48,116 nucleotides of DNA from contig JALZUD010000096.1 of the NCBI GenBank assembly GCA_023301725.1, forward strand, positions 1 through 48,116, given 5' to 3'. The position numbers and the translations under genes were made by a program. The stretch comes from Granulosicoccus sp. (lineage in GTDB: Bacteria > Pseudomonadota > Gammaproteobacteria > Granulosicoccales > Granulosicoccaceae). Below are positions 9,971 through 18,766 of this stretch, in pieces (the first letter of the stretch is position 1; the number at the start of each line of letters is the position of its first letter). Under the pieces are notes generated by a model. That model was given only the letters and a program-made list of their open reading frames with translations. It was not told the origin of the DNA and searched no databases.

Positions 9971-10167
9971 TGCCGGAGCTAGTTCTGGATTCCCGCCTTC
10001 GCGGGAATGACGTTCACTCGGAGAATGACACTTCTTACTCGAGAATGACGTTCACTCGGGAATGACACTTCTTACTCGTCATCCCCACGGAAGTGGGGAT
10101 CTATGCCGGAGCTAGCTCTAGATTCCCGCCTTCGCGGGAATGACGTTCACTCTAGAATGACATCTGC
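9971..10167. repeat. Cluster of dRS3-like inverted repeats and tandem duplication
   Basis: Two near-identical segments (from about 9971 and 10103, both reading TGCCGGAGCTAG then a GATTCCC...GGGAATGACG hairpin) flank a third hairpin in opposite orientation (ATCCCCACGG/AAGTGGGGAT, 10081-10100). The hairpins have the form ATTCCC-N8-GGGAAT, like the dRS3 repeats known from Neisseria and similar elements in other proteobacteria. Between them a GAATGACGTTCACTCG/GAATGACACTTCTTACTCG unit is duplicated in tandem (10005-10042 and 10043-10078), and a partial third copy begins at 10138. The cluster occupies the only gap between the YdcF-like gene and the epimerase gene. Confidence 0.85.
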
Positions 10168-10207
10168 CAGTATGGCCGCAGCAGTATGTGCCATTCTGCC
10201 GTGCTCC

Positions 10208-11215
10208 TTAAACTTTATAGTAATCGAGATACCAGTCAACGAAGTTAGATATGCCATCTTCCACACTGGTGTCAGGTTTGTAGTTAACATCGCGCACCAA
10301 ATCGCTCACGTCAGCGTACGTGTCGGGTACATCGCCTGCCTGGAGTGGCAGTAGGTTTTTCTCAGCGGTGCGATTTAAGCAAGATTCAAGCGTGCTGATG
10401 TAATGTTCCAGGTCAACAGGTTTGTTGTTGCCAATGTTGTAGATCCGGAATGGCGCAGAACTGGTGGCGGGGTCAGGTGCGTTACTGTCCCATTGCTCGT
10501 TAGGTGTTGCCACGTTGTCTAGCGTGCGTATCACGCCCTCTACGATGTCATCAACGTACGTAAAGTCACGCTTGTGTTTGCCGTAGTTGAATACATCAAT
10601 AGGCTTGCCAGCGAGTATGTTCTTGGTGAACAGGAACAGCGCCATATCTGGACGACCCCAAGGACCGTATACCGTGAAAAAACGCAAGCCTGTTGTTGGC
10701 ATCTGGAACAGATGGCTATAGGTGTGAGCCATTAGCTCATTGGCTTTTTTTGTAGCCGCGTACAAACTAACAGGATGGTCTACAGACTCATGAATTGAGA
10801 ACGGCATATTCGTATGATTGCCATAAACAGAGCTGGTTGATGCATAAACTAGATGTTCAACGTTTGTGTGTCTGCAATTTTCCAGCACATTGGTAAAGCC
10901 TACTACGTTTGCATTGATGTACGCCTGAGGGTTTTCCAGCGAGTATCTAACTCCCGCTTGGGCTGCTAGATTGACGACTCTTTGCGGCTGATGTTTACGA
11001 AACGTGGCATCCATCAGCTCTTTGTCTTCAAGATTACCGCGTACTTCGGTAAAGCCTGCGTGTGCCTTGACTCTTTCCAATCTGGCGAGCTTTAAGTTGA
11101 CGTCGTAGTAATCGTTGACGTTGTCAATGCCGATCACCTCGTCGCCACGAGCGAGTAGCTTAAGGGCTAATGTCGAGCCGATAAAGCCGGCCGTACCTGT
11201 TATCAAGACTTTCAT
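10208..11215 (-). CDS. NAD-dependent epimerase, probable UDP-glucuronate 4-epimerase
   Basis: This 335-residue extended short-chain dehydrogenase/reductase has the Rossmann motif TGTAGFIGS (about 6-14), the catalytic Tyr152-x3-Lys156 pair ([11 protein letters not shown]) and the YASTSSVYG strand. It also has [17 protein letters not shown] and the [13 protein letters not shown] signature shared by UDP-glucuronate/UDP-galacturonate 4-epimerases. It would interconvert UDP-glucuronate and UDP-galacturonate in the cytosol to feed polysaccharide assembly. A UDP-GlcNAc 4-epimerase of the WbpP type is less likely given the motif set. It lies 66 bases after the UDP-sugar dehydrogenase on the same strand, so the two form a nucleotide-sugar operon beside the EPS genes. 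Confidence 0.88.
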   Translation of the reverse strand: MKVLITGTAGFIGSTLALKLLARGDEVIGIDNVNDYYDVNLKLARLERVKAHAGFTEVRGNLEDKELMDATFRKHQPQRVVNLAAQAGVRYSLENPQAYINANVVGFTNVLENCRHTNVEHLVYASTSSVYGNHTNMPFSIHESVDHPVSLYAATKKANELMAHTYSHLFQMPTTGLRFFTVYGPWGRPDMALFLFTKNILAGKPIDVFNYGKHKRDFTYVDDIVEGVIRTLDNVATPNEQWDSNAPDPATSSAPFRIYNIGNNKPVDLEHYISTLESCLNRTAEKNLLPLQAGDVPDTYADVSDLVRDVNYKPDTSVEDGISNFVDWYLDYYKV

Positions 11216-11281
11216 AGTGGAGCTTTGGTCTTAGCGGTTATTTGGAAAAAGGTGTTGTCTTGGACGCGATTAGTCCAGACG

Positions 11282-12562
11282 CTAGAGTCGAGCATCAACC
11301 GCGTCTTTGGGAAGCACGCTCTTGATGTCATACAGTATGTTCTCAGACTTGCCAAAAGCACGTATGGCATCAATACCCAATTCTAGGAATTGGGTATGAG
11401 CCACGGCAAGAATAATAGCGTCGTAGGTACCAGCCACTGGTTGATCTATTGGCGTAAGACCATATTCGCTCTGAGCCTCTTCCTTGTTGACCCAAGGATC
11501 GAAAACATCAACATTAGCGTGGTAATGCTCTAGTTCGCCAACGATATCCACCACCCGCGTGTTTCGCAAATCAGGGCAATTCTCTTTAAAAGCTAATCCT
11601 AAAATGAGAATGTTTGCTCCTACGACATGAACGCGCTTGCGCGTGAGCATTTTGATGACACGTTCTGCAACAAAAGCACCCATGCCGTCGTTGATTTGCC
11701 TTCCAGACAATATGACTTGTGGGTGGTATCCAATTTCCTGAGCTTTGTGTGTGAGGTAATAAGGATCGACGCTGATACAGTGTCCACCCACCAGGCCGGG
11801 TCTGAAGTTCAGGAAATTCCATTTTGTACCTGCAGCCTCAAGCACTTCCAAAGTATCGATATCGAGCCTGTCAAATATAAGAGCTAGCTCATTTATCAGG
11901 GCAATATTGAGATCACGTTGTGTGTTCTCAATAACTTTTGCAGCCTCTGCCACTTTTATGGAGCTCGCTAGGTGCGTGCCCGCGGTAATGATCCGCTTGT
12001 ATAGCTCATCAACGGCTTTGCCAACTTCAGGAGTGGAGCCTGAAGTTACTTTCATGATAGTGCTGACACGATGTTCTTTGTCGCCGGGGTTAATTCGCTC
12101 TGGGCTGTATCCTGCGAAAAAGTCGGTGTTAAACACCAAACCCGATTCGCGCTCAAGAATGGGTATACACACCTCTTCAGTGGCGCCGGGATAGACAGTT
12201 GACTCATAGATAACAACACAACCAGGCTTCATTACCTTGCCGATTGACTCACTGGCTTTGATCAGCGGAGTAAGATCGGGCTGCTTGTGCCGGTTGATTG
12301 GCGTGGGCACTGTTACGATGAACGCTTTGCAATCGGCTAAATCCTGAATATCGCAGGTGTATTGCATATGGCGTGCTTCTGCCAATTCTTCAGCCGATAC
12401 TTCAAGGGTTTTATCAAAACCTGCTTGCAGCTCAGTTATTCTCTCTTGATGAATGTCAAAGCCAATAGCGGGGTATTTTTTGCCGAACTCCACAGCTAGT
12501 GGTAGTCCAACATAACCCAAGCCGATGATGGCGATGGTGTCGTTTTCAGAAATTTGGAACAT
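11282..12562 (-). CDS. Nucleotide-sugar (UDP-HexNAc type) 6-dehydrogenase, WbpO/TviB-like
   Basis: A 426-residue product from the ATG at 12562. A GTG at 12673 would extend it by 37 residues that lack family similarity. It shows the NAD-binding [12 protein letters not shown] motif near residues 12-23, the [10 protein letters not shown] strand, [17 protein letters not shown], and the catalytic cysteine in [15 protein letters not shown] (about Cys262). The C-terminal domain includes [18 protein letters not shown]. These features place it among UDP-glucose/UDP-N-acetylhexosamine dehydrogenases, closest in style to TviB/WbpO/VipA, which make UDP-N-acetylgalactosaminuronate. It would supply an acidic sugar to the EPS repeat. 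Substrate choice between GlcNAc, GalNAc and Glc cannot be read directly. Confidence 0.88.
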   Translation of the reverse strand: MFQISENDTIAIIGLGYVGLPLAVEFGKKYPAIGFDIHQERITELQAGFDKTLEVSAEELAEARHMQYTCDIQDLADCKAFIVTVPTPINRHKQPDLTPLIKASESIGKVMKPGCVVIYESTVYPGATEEVCIPILERESGLVFNTDFFAGYSPERINPGDKEHRVSTIMKVTSGSTPEVGKAVDELYKRIITAGTHLASSIKVAEAAKVIENTQRDLNIALINELALIFDRLDIDTLEVLEAAGTKWNFLNFRPGLVGGHCISVDPYYLTHKAQEIGYHPQVILSGRQINDGMGAFVAERVIKMLTRKRVHVVGANILILGLAFKENCPDLRNTRVVDIVGELEHYHANVDVFDPWVNKEEAQSEYGLTPIDQPVAGTYDAIILAVAHTQFLELGIDAIRAFGKSENILYDIKSVLPKDAVDARL

Positions 12563-12691
12563 GATTTGCGGTGAGTCTCGGTTGAAGGTGTCCGATGGAA
12601 CGCATCGCACTTCATTGGTATCGGCGCAGATTATACTCGAATGTAGCTCAATGACCGTTGTGGAACGTTGCACATACTTTGTAATTTGATG

Positions 12692-12708
12692 TCAACACTT
12701 TGTGTTGA
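12692..12708. promoter_or_regulatory. Perfect inverted repeat between divergent EPS transcripts
   Basis: TCAACAC-TTT-GTGTTGA is a perfect 7+3+7 dyad in the region between the leftward nucleotide-sugar genes and the rightward priming transferase. Its position suits an operator controlling one or both divergent promoters. No regulator gene of the cluster is present in the window. Confidence 0.4.
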
Positions 12709-12862
12709 AGCGTGTAACAGAACATATAATTCGCATTGCTCTATTGTTAAGGGCTGTAAAAGTCGTTGTACGGTCCGCTAACTTAATTTATTAAACTGCC
12801 ATCAATGTCACAATAGACTAAGCAGTTCGTCCATATCTTGTTGGGTATGGAACACCGAATTA

Positions 12863-14293
12863 TTGGGAATACAAGAAATCTTGGGATCTTTCAAATTTTT
12901 TAAAATGCACCTTAGGGTGCCATTTCTATTACTTGCGTTGCTGGAATTTTGCATCTGTGTGGTCGCAGTGTTCATTGCGGCTTACGTACGCTTTGATGGA
13001 TCGCAAATTACTCAGGTCTCCAGCATCAGCTCTCCAGTGCTGACTTCAGTATTGTTTGGCACCGTGATGCCAACCACTATGATGGCAATGGGGCTTTATC
13101 AGAGTCGTTTTCGTGGCGGCATACTGGGTGTGTTCCTACGCTCGGTTATCGGGTTTCTATGTGGTGCCGCAATTTTGGCGCTGCTCTACTACCTCATCCC
13201 TCCGCTAAAGTTGGGGCGTGGTGTTTTCGCGCTGGCAATCATCATCGCTTTTTTTATGGTGGGCACTATTCGGCCCATGTTCTTTTATTACGTAGATCGT
13301 GACATTCTCAAAATCAGAGTGTTGGTGCTGGGCGCTGGTGAAAAGGCAGGTTCTATCGCTCGGCGGCTTCGAAGAAGAGTGGATAGGCGGGGGTTTCGTA
13401 TTGTTGGGTATGTGCCGCTCTCCACAGATGCCGGCACCGCTATAGATAGCGCGCTACTGGCGGAGCAGGGTGACAAGAGTTTGCTGGAGTACGCCATCGA
13501 ACATAATATTGACGAAATCGTAGTTGCAGCGGATGAGCGTCGTGGGAGTTTGCCGCTGGATGAGTTACTCGAGTGCAAGCTGCACGGACTGGACGTAATC
13601 GATCTGCTGAGTTTCTTTGAGCGCGAGCAGGGAAAATTACCTCTAGATATTTTGCGGCCCGATTGGTTAATCTATTCTGATGGATTCGCTAGAGGTGCAT
13701 TTGTCGATATTTCAAAACGCATGTTCGACGTAATAGCTAGTGCTTTGATCATCGCGATTACTTGGCCATTCATGCTGATGGCAGCAATCGCTATTAAAAT
13801 CGAAGATGGCTTGGACGCGCCCATCATGTACAAGCAGGTTAGAGTGGGCTACTTAGGTCAACCGTTCGAAGTGCTTAAATTCCGCAGCATGAGCACTGAT
13901 GCGGAGAGTAAGGGTGGCGCACAATGGGCGACGAAAAACGATTCGCGCGTTACGCGCGTTGGAGAGTTGATTCGCAATACTCGCATCGACGAGTTGCCGC
14001 AAATACTCAACGTGCTCAATGGTGACATGAGTTTTGTTGGTCCGCGGCCTGAACGCCCGCATTTTGTCGAGCAACTCAGTGAATCCATTCCCTATTACAG
14101 AGAGAGACATGCGGTGAAACCGGGGATTACGGGATGGGCTCAAGTTTGCTACCCGTACGGAGCTTCGTTAAAAGATTCAGTGCAAAAGCAAGAGTTTGAT
14201 TTGTACTACATCAAGAATCACACGATCTTTCTCGACATGCTAATTTTGTGTCAAACCGCCGAGGTTGTTTTATTCGGCAAAGGAGCTCGATAG
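12863..14293 (+). CDS. Polyprenyl-phosphate sugar-1-phosphate transferase (EPS priming enzyme, EpsB/TIGR03013-like)
   Basis: This enzyme starts repeat-unit assembly by moving a sugar-1-phosphate from a UDP-sugar onto undecaprenyl phosphate in the inner membrane. The 476-residue product has four or so N-terminal membrane helices, a Rossmann-like central domain (VLVLGAGEKAGSIARRLRRR), a reentrant helix near KRMFDVIASALIIAI, and the catalytic bacterial sugar transferase domain. That domain contains FRSMSTDAESKGG, TRIDELPQILNVLNGDMSFV, GPRPERPHF and KPGITGWAQV. This architecture matches the exosortase-A-associated subfamily. The start is uncertain: TTG at 12863 has no clear ribosome-binding site. 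The next ATG at 12905 would begin almost at the first helix. It is first of the rightward EPS genes, separated from the rest by a J-domain gene. Confidence 0.92.
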   Translation: MGIQEILGSFKFFKMHLRVPFLLLALLEFCICVVAVFIAAYVRFDGSQITQVSSISSPVLTSVLFGTVMPTTMMAMGLYQSRFRGGILGVFLRSVIGFLCGAAILALLYYLIPPLKLGRGVFALAIIIAFFMVGTIRPMFFYYVDRDILKIRVLVLGAGEKAGSIARRLRRRVDRRGFRIVGYVPLSTDAGTAIDSALLAEQGDKSLLEYAIEHNIDEIVVAADERRGSLPLDELLECKLHGLDVIDLLSFFEREQGKLPLDILRPDWLIYSDGFARGAFVDISKRMFDVIASALIIAITWPFMLMAAIAIKIEDGLDAPIMYKQVRVGYLGQPFEVLKFRSMSTDAESKGGAQWATKNDSRVTRVGELIRNTRIDELPQILNVLNGDMSFVGPRPERPHFVEQLSESIPYYRERHAVKPGITGWAQVCYPYGASLKDSVQKQEFDLYYIKNHTIFLDMLILCQTAEVVLFGKGAR

Positions 14294-14587
14294 CATCTTA
14301 ATCGGACAGTTGTGCTTTTTTTCGTTAGCCAATTGCCCTTTCAGAGTGCATTAAATCGTTAAACATCGTGACGGTTACACCTGCAATTTTGATCAATCTG
14401 CCGCCGCTTTTTCCTTGTTTAAGCCAAGGGTTCCCCGATCCTAGCTCTTGATGAAAATAGGGCTTTGTGAGGCCAGGACTTGCAGGCGTTTAGCCTTAAA
14501 ATCGGGCGACAAATAGGCGAGCCCAGCTAAAGCGACTGCGCATCAAGCCGTCAGCGTCTGAAACTGTCTGAAATGCTGTAAAGCCCA
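14294..14587. other. Gap between convergent genes
   Basis: These 294 bases lie between the ends of the priming transferase gene and the J-domain gene. Apart from the palindrome at its right edge (described separately) I see no gene, repeat or clear terminator. Short GC-rich stretches are present without convincing pairing. Confidence 0.4.
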
Positions 14588-14599
14588 CTATTTAGTGGG
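14584..14599. terminator. Palindromic hairpin at the J-domain gene stop
   Basis: CCCACTA-TT-TAGTGGG is a perfect 7-base stem overlapping the stop codon of the J-domain gene. On the plus strand TTTT follows, so it could end rightward transcription coming from the priming transferase gene. In the leftward direction it lacks a good T-run. The 2-base centre means that the real loop opens some pairs. Confidence 0.4.
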
Positions 14600-15196
14600 T
14601 TTTACGAAAGCACCACGAGTTTGAGAGCGTCGTATTTCGGCTGCGCTTGGCAGAAAATCGCTCTGTGGTGCCTCTTTGACCACCTCTCTACCTTGCAGGG
14701 CCGTTGCCTGGTTCGCCTTTCTGTCGAGGACCAAAAACAGCATTATTGTGCCAAATACAATCGTGCCTCCGCCCAGTAACCAGCCCGCCTTTTTTAACGT
14801 GTTTGAGCTGAGTTTTCTCTCCCGGTCAGCTGGGTCGCGAGCAAGCATGCCGGCATCTACGCGTGGAGGAGGTGTATTATTGAAGCTGGTTTCGTCAAAC
14901 GAGTCGTTCATGCTGGCATTTGTTTCACGGTTGGCAGCCGATTGAGCGGTTTCAAAAGGCAGACGTTTGTTTTTGCGGTAAAAATTGCGTAGCACGTTGT
15001 AAGATTTCGTCAGGTTAATGAACTGTTGTTGAGCGTGAGCCCTTTCTCTTGGACGTTGGGCAAAGCGGTCAGGGTGCCATAGATGGACCAGGCGCCTGTA
15101 ATTCGCTCTAGCAAGCTCCCAGTCGGCTCTATCGTGGAGCTCGAGTTGCTTGTAGTGTTGCGCGAAGTGTTTAGTTTGAAAATTATCCGTGGCCAT
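14588..15196 (-). CDS. J-domain membrane-anchored protein
   Basis: The 202-residue protein starts with a J-domain-like region (about 10-75) that carries the diagnostic His41-Pro42-Asp43 tripeptide (LVHLWHPDRF). A polar, low-complexity linker follows (about 85-135). A single transmembrane segment comes next (about 137-157), and the tail is about 45 residues. J-domains stimulate Hsp70 ATPases such as DnaK. The Gly/Phe and zinc-finger regions of true DnaJ are absent, so this is a specialised type III co-chaperone tethered to the membrane. By topology the J-domain should be cytosolic. It is embedded in the EPS locus but reads the other way, so any link to polysaccharide export is only positional. 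Confidence 0.85.
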   Translation of the reverse strand: MATDNFQTKHFAQHYKQLELHDRADWELARANYRRLVHLWHPDRFAQRPRERAHAQQQFINLTKSYNVLRNFYRKNKRLPFETAQSAANRETNASMNDSFDETSFNNTPPPRVDAGMLARDPADRERKLSSNTLKKAGWLLGGGTIVFGTIMLFLVLDRKANQATALQGREVVKEAPQSDFLPSAAEIRRSQTRGAFVKPTK

Positions 15197-15556
15197 GATT
15201 GAAGCTTAGCGCCGATTGATTGCCGAAGGCAGTGGAATACGAATAGTCAATATATAGACAGTTAAAGTACAGACAACTGAAATGCAGATCGTTGAAATAA
15301 ATATTGTTAATTGAGTTGTGACCATTCGGACTCATTTATTTCCTTAATTTTGTCGACTAGTTAATGATGCTGAGTGAAATTGAAAGTAAACTCTGCACGA
15401 AAAGGAGAATGGGGCCGTTAATAGCAGAGTCGGGATTGGTTGTACTGGCCTAGGCGTGAAAGTAGAACATACATGTGGCACTTATCCTGATCTATTTTTT
15501 GAGTACACGGATTGAACCTAATTTACTGATTTCTGCCTTAGTTTGAACAAGTTGGC
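15197..15556. other. Divergent upstream region of the EPS export operon
   Basis: This 360-base gap between the leftward J-domain gene and the rightward exporter gene is AT-rich in its left half (15240-15375). It probably contains the promoter of the long EPS operon. A TGGCAC at 15476-15481 recalls a sigma-54 -24 element, but the matching -12 element is CTGA rather than TTGC. No small gene is evident. Confidence 0.35.
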
Positions 15557-15580
15557 GTGCCCAGGAGGCACTTACTATAT

Positions 15581-16210
15581 ATGGATAAAACGTATTTTTT
15601 GACGGCATTTCTTGCGCTGACACTTACTCTCACCGGATGCGTTGGAGCTAGAGGTCCGTTGTCAGAAAATGAGCGCCCGCCCGAAATCACTACAAAAACC
15701 GCGCCTGAATTCCGATTAGGCTCTGGTGATATCGTCAGTGTCAGTGTTTGGAAGAACCCTGATCTGTCAGTTACGGTGCCTGTTCGCCCTGACGGATTCA
15801 TCTCTGTGCCCTTGGCTGGCGACGTTTTGGCCGGAGGTCAGACTCCTGCAGAAATTGCCAAAATTACCGAACAGAAATTGTCTCAATTTATTCGAACACC
15901 TCGCGTCTCAGTTATCATTCAGGAAATACCCAGTGCGGAATTTCAGAACAGGGTGCGCGTTGTGGGCGGTGTTGCTGATCCCAAATCGATCCAGCACCGT
16001 GATGGAATGACTGTAATCGACCTTGTGCTAGAGGCTGGGGGAATCAACGAATTTGCGTCTCCAAACTCTGCAAAGTTGTACCGAACAATAGATGGAGTGG
16101 CGCGTACCTTTGACGTTTACCTGCAAGACATTCTGTCTAGCGGACTGCTCGACACAAATTACCCGCTGATTCCCGGAGACGTAATAACTATTCCGGAACG
16201 ACGGTTCTAA
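15581..16210 (+). CDS. Short outer-membrane polysaccharide export lipoprotein (Wza/OPX family)
   Basis: From the ATG at 15581 (AGGAGG at 15563-15568) the product has 209 residues. It opens with a lipoprotein signal whose lipobox is LTGC (Cys20). A Poly_export domain follows (FRLGSGDIVSVSVWKNPDLS through VPVRPDGFISVPLAGDV), then an SLBB domain (RVRVVGGVADPKSIQHRDGM). It ends LIPGDVITIPERRF. There is no C-terminal region long enough to form the octameric alpha-helical outer-membrane pore of E. coli Wza. It therefore belongs to the short OPX class that needs a separate outer-membrane porin. It resembles the export protein of exosortase-A-linked EPS loci. A GTG at 15557 would add eight residues but is poorly placed relative to the ribosome-binding site. 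Confidence 0.92.
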   Translation: MDKTYFLTAFLALTLTLTGCVGARGPLSENERPPEITTKTAPEFRLGSGDIVSVSVWKNPDLSVTVPVRPDGFISVPLAGDVLAGGQTPAEIAKITEQKLSQFIRTPRVSVIIQEIPSAEFQNRVRVVGGVADPKSIQHRDGMTVIDLVLEAGGINEFASPNSAKLYRTIDGVARTFDVYLQDILSSGLLDTNYPLIPGDVITIPERRF

Positions 16211-16273
16211 CCCAATTAACCTTGCTGAAGTACTAAGCCAAACACACACAATTTTCTTTAAAGAAGAACTTTT

Positions 16274-17848
16274 ATGAGTAACATCACACTCGACGAGGCT
16301 GTACCACTGCTCTCCAGAGAGGCCGTGTCAAGGGCAGGAACGCTCTTGGCAATCTTTTGCCTGATTAGTCTGGTTTTTATGATCACCGGATTCCTTTGGG
16401 AGAAGAAATACACGTCCTCAGTGCAAATTTATGTTGACGACAGCAATCTTGTTGCTCCCATTATCGGCACGGAACAAGTCGCCAATCGCGACAAAGCCAA
16501 CGTAGCGAAGCAAGAATTGTTTGCCTCCGACATCATCGACCGAATCCTAGACGAAGTTGGGTACACCACTGCGTCTACTTCGCCTGCTGATCGTGAGGAA
16601 GCCCGCGATGACCTGACCGATGCGACATCAATATCGAACAGCAACAATCAGCTTCTTGAGATTGAGTATTTCGATGATGATCCGGCTCAGGCTTTCAAGG
16701 TGACTAGCCTCTACGCAGATCTGTTCCTGCAAAAATCGATGGATTCATCGACAGTGGAGACTACGGAAGCGTTTGAATTCATCATTAGTCAGGTTGAAAC
16801 GTACCGAAACAAGCTGGAAGATGCTGAAGGCCGTCTGGCAAGCTTTCAATCCCAGCATCCTGGTTTGAGCCCTACAACCGAAGGCAACGTAAACGCGCGT
16901 ATCGTTGAGTTGCAACGTTCGTTCGAACAAACGTCTATCCAATTCGCTCAATCTGACCAAAGGCGTCGCTCGCTACAAAATGAGCTGTCTAGTGAGTCTT
17001 CAACATTAGCTCGCGACTACCAACTGGGTCAAACCAGAGAACAAATTAGCCGTTTGCAGGCTGAAATCGATCTACTCAGTCTCTCATACACAGATGATTA
17101 TCCTGATATCGTTAGGTTACGCCAGCAGATTGAAGACACAAAGCAATCAGCGATAAATAGAACAGCAAACGTCTCTCAGCAGGGCTCAGGCCAGGCGGTT
17201 TTCAACGTTGGTGGCAACACTTTTACAGGGTCTGCGAGTCTGAGCCCGGTCTATCAGCAGCTGCGAAGCGATCTTTCACGCACAGCGTCTGAAGCGGATT
17301 CTCTAGAGGCCAAAATGCGGCAGTTGAAAATACTTCTAGAGAAGGAAGTCGAGCGCTCTACCTTAACTTCTGAGGTTGAACGCGAGATGGCTGAATTGTC
17401 AAGAGACTATGAGATAAACAAGAGATTTTACGAAGATCTTCTCAGCCAGCAAGAAAATGCACGTTTGACCATGACGCTGGGTGCCGAGCAACAAGGTGTC
17501 TTATATAGAATACATCAGCCGGCTAATTTCCCTGCTCGGCCTAATGGCCTTCGCTTCGCACATATCGTGCTCGCAGGGATTGTGCTTGCCACTGTGCTAC
17601 CGTTTGTTTATCTTGTAGTATTTCTCAAATTGGACCCTAGAATCCGGACTGCATCGGCTGTAACGGACGTTTTGGAGCTACCTTTGCTAACAACTGTGCC
17701 ACATATGGCTTCACCGAACGAAAAAACACCATTATTTCATCGTCCTAGTGCGATAATGGCGACTGTTGGCCTCGTCTGTGTCCTTTACGTGGTCGTATTC
17801 ATAATCAAGTACAACATGGAAGCAGCCGGGGGAGGCTCACTACTATGA
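16274..17848 (+). CDS. Polysaccharide co-polymerase / chain-length determinant (Wzz/Wzc N-terminal type)
   Basis: This 524-residue inner-membrane protein sets chain length and links the Wzy polymerase to the export channel. A first transmembrane helix (about 22-42) is followed by a large periplasmic region rich in coiled coil (about 170-410: QVETYRNKLEDAEGRLASFQ and later EVEREMAELSRDYEINKRFY). A second helix lies at about 428-451, preceded by the proline-rich HQPANFPARPNG motif. A third hydrophobic segment lies near the C-terminus (about 492-511). The kinase domain of Wzc is absent here. A separate kinase-like gene follows with an ATGA overlap (17845-17848), so the two proteins are probably made in stoichiometric amounts. 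Confidence 0.92.
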   Translation: MSNITLDEAVPLLSREAVSRAGTLLAIFCLISLVFMITGFLWEKKYTSSVQIYVDDSNLVAPIIGTEQVANRDKANVAKQELFASDIIDRILDEVGYTTASTSPADREEARDDLTDATSISNSNNQLLEIEYFDDDPAQAFKVTSLYADLFLQKSMDSSTVETTEAFEFIISQVETYRNKLEDAEGRLASFQSQHPGLSPTTEGNVNARIVELQRSFEQTSIQFAQSDQRRRSLQNELSSESSTLARDYQLGQTREQISRLQAEIDLLSLSYTDDYPDIVRLRQQIEDTKQSAINRTANVSQQGSGQAVFNVGGNTFTGSASLSPVYQQLRSDLSRTASEADSLEAKMRQLKILLEKEVERSTLTSEVEREMAELSRDYEINKRFYEDLLSQQENARLTMTLGAEQQGVLYRIHQPANFPARPNGLRFAHIVLAGIVLATVLPFVYLVVFLKLDPRIRTASAVTDVLELPLLTTVPHMASPNEKTPLFHRPSAIMATVGLVCVLYVVVFIIKYNMEAAGGGSLL

Positions 17849-18714
17849 CGGATCGAGCAAAATTCGCTAACGTCCGCTCAATGCTGGATCAACAGCAAGG
17901 CAAGTCCGAACGCCGTAGTCGAAAAATTGGCAGCTCGATGGTGCCAGTTCCAAGCACAGCTCGCGGCAAACATCAGCTGCGTGCTGCTAATGATTCCGTA
18001 AGTTTGGCAGATCGTGCGAAAGCCGATTTGGCTAACATGAACGAGCCTCGCTTGTTCACTGACAAGCAGCTTGACCTGCTGGGCATTGTTCATCCCCGTG
18101 CTCGCGATAAAAGCATGGTAGATGCTATGCGTCAGCTACGCACAAAGCTATACCAGCTCAAGCCCAACGAAAACTTCAGTGTCATGGTGAGTTCAGTGGT
18201 GCCGGAAGCAGGTGGTAGCTTTGTAAGCCTCAACTTGTCGGCCACTATTGCCTTCGACCAGGCCAAAACTTCAATGCTCGTTGAAGCTAATCTGCAATCG
18301 CCGATCCTGCATAAGCTAATGAAACTGCTTGGCCGGTCAGACGCTCGCGGGTTGCTCGAGTATCTGGAGCATCCAGAGTTAGGCATCGAGCACATTGTTA
18401 ATCCGAGTGGTGTGCCCAGAATGCGGGTTGTTCCGCTGGGACATGATAACGAGGGCAGTTCGGAGCATTTTACGAGCGCACGTTACCAACAACTTATGTT
18501 GGATATCAAAGAACGGTACGATAATCGCTATGTGATTGTTGACGGTCCGGCGATGTCTACGTCTGCTGATGCAAAGATCTTGTCAGAGATTTGCGACTAC
18601 ACAGTTCTCGTCATTCCTTATGGCGGGGTTACTCCAGGCGTTCTTGATTCAGTCATTGACGAAATTGATGAGCGTAAGCTCGCCGGAATCGTAATTAACA
18701 ACCAGCCAGGCTAG
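17845..18714 (+). CDS. CpsD/CapB-like ATPase with degenerate P-loop (probable pseudo-BY-kinase)
   Basis: The 289-residue cytosolic protein has the fold order of bacterial tyrosine kinases that partner with polysaccharide co-polymerases. About 90 polar N-terminal residues precede a MinD-like ATPase domain. The Walker A region, normally PGxGKST, reads VVPEAGGSFVSLNLS (about 118-132), so the invariant lysine is glycine and the following Thr is Phe. Walker A' reads MLVEANLQSP with Glu for the usual Asp. Walker B is retained (YVIVDGPA, Asp233). No tyrosine-rich C-terminal cluster is present. It overlaps the co-polymerase gene by four bases. I infer a regulatory or scaffolding role rather than kinase activity. 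Unusual nucleotide binding cannot be excluded. Confidence 0.85.
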   Translation: MTDRAKFANVRSMLDQQQGKSERRSRKIGSSMVPVPSTARGKHQLRAANDSVSLADRAKADLANMNEPRLFTDKQLDLLGIVHPRARDKSMVDAMRQLRTKLYQLKPNENFSVMVSSVVPEAGGSFVSLNLSATIAFDQAKTSMLVEANLQSPILHKLMKLLGRSDARGLLEYLEHPELGIEHIVNPSGVPRMRVVPLGHDNEGSSEHFTSARYQQLMLDIKERYDNRYVIVDGPAMSTSADAKILSEICDYTVLVIPYGGVTPGVLDSVIDEIDERKLAGIVINNQPG

Positions 18715-18766
18715 TTGAGTTCTCGCTAGCTTGGATCCGACTGAACCTAGTTAGCAGGAATTTAAC

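Noticed and set aside
9971..10167. CRISPR array
   Set aside because: Repeats are self-complementary, unevenly spaced and in both orientations, without unique spacers or cas genes.
10103..10354. 83-codon frame at the repeat cluster
   Set aside because: It reads through the inverted repeats into the antisense of the epimerase gene.
15476..15490. Sigma-54 promoter before the EPS export operon (TGGCAC...CTGA)
   Set aside because: The -24 element fits but the -12 element lacks the needed TTGC; spacing alone is not enough.
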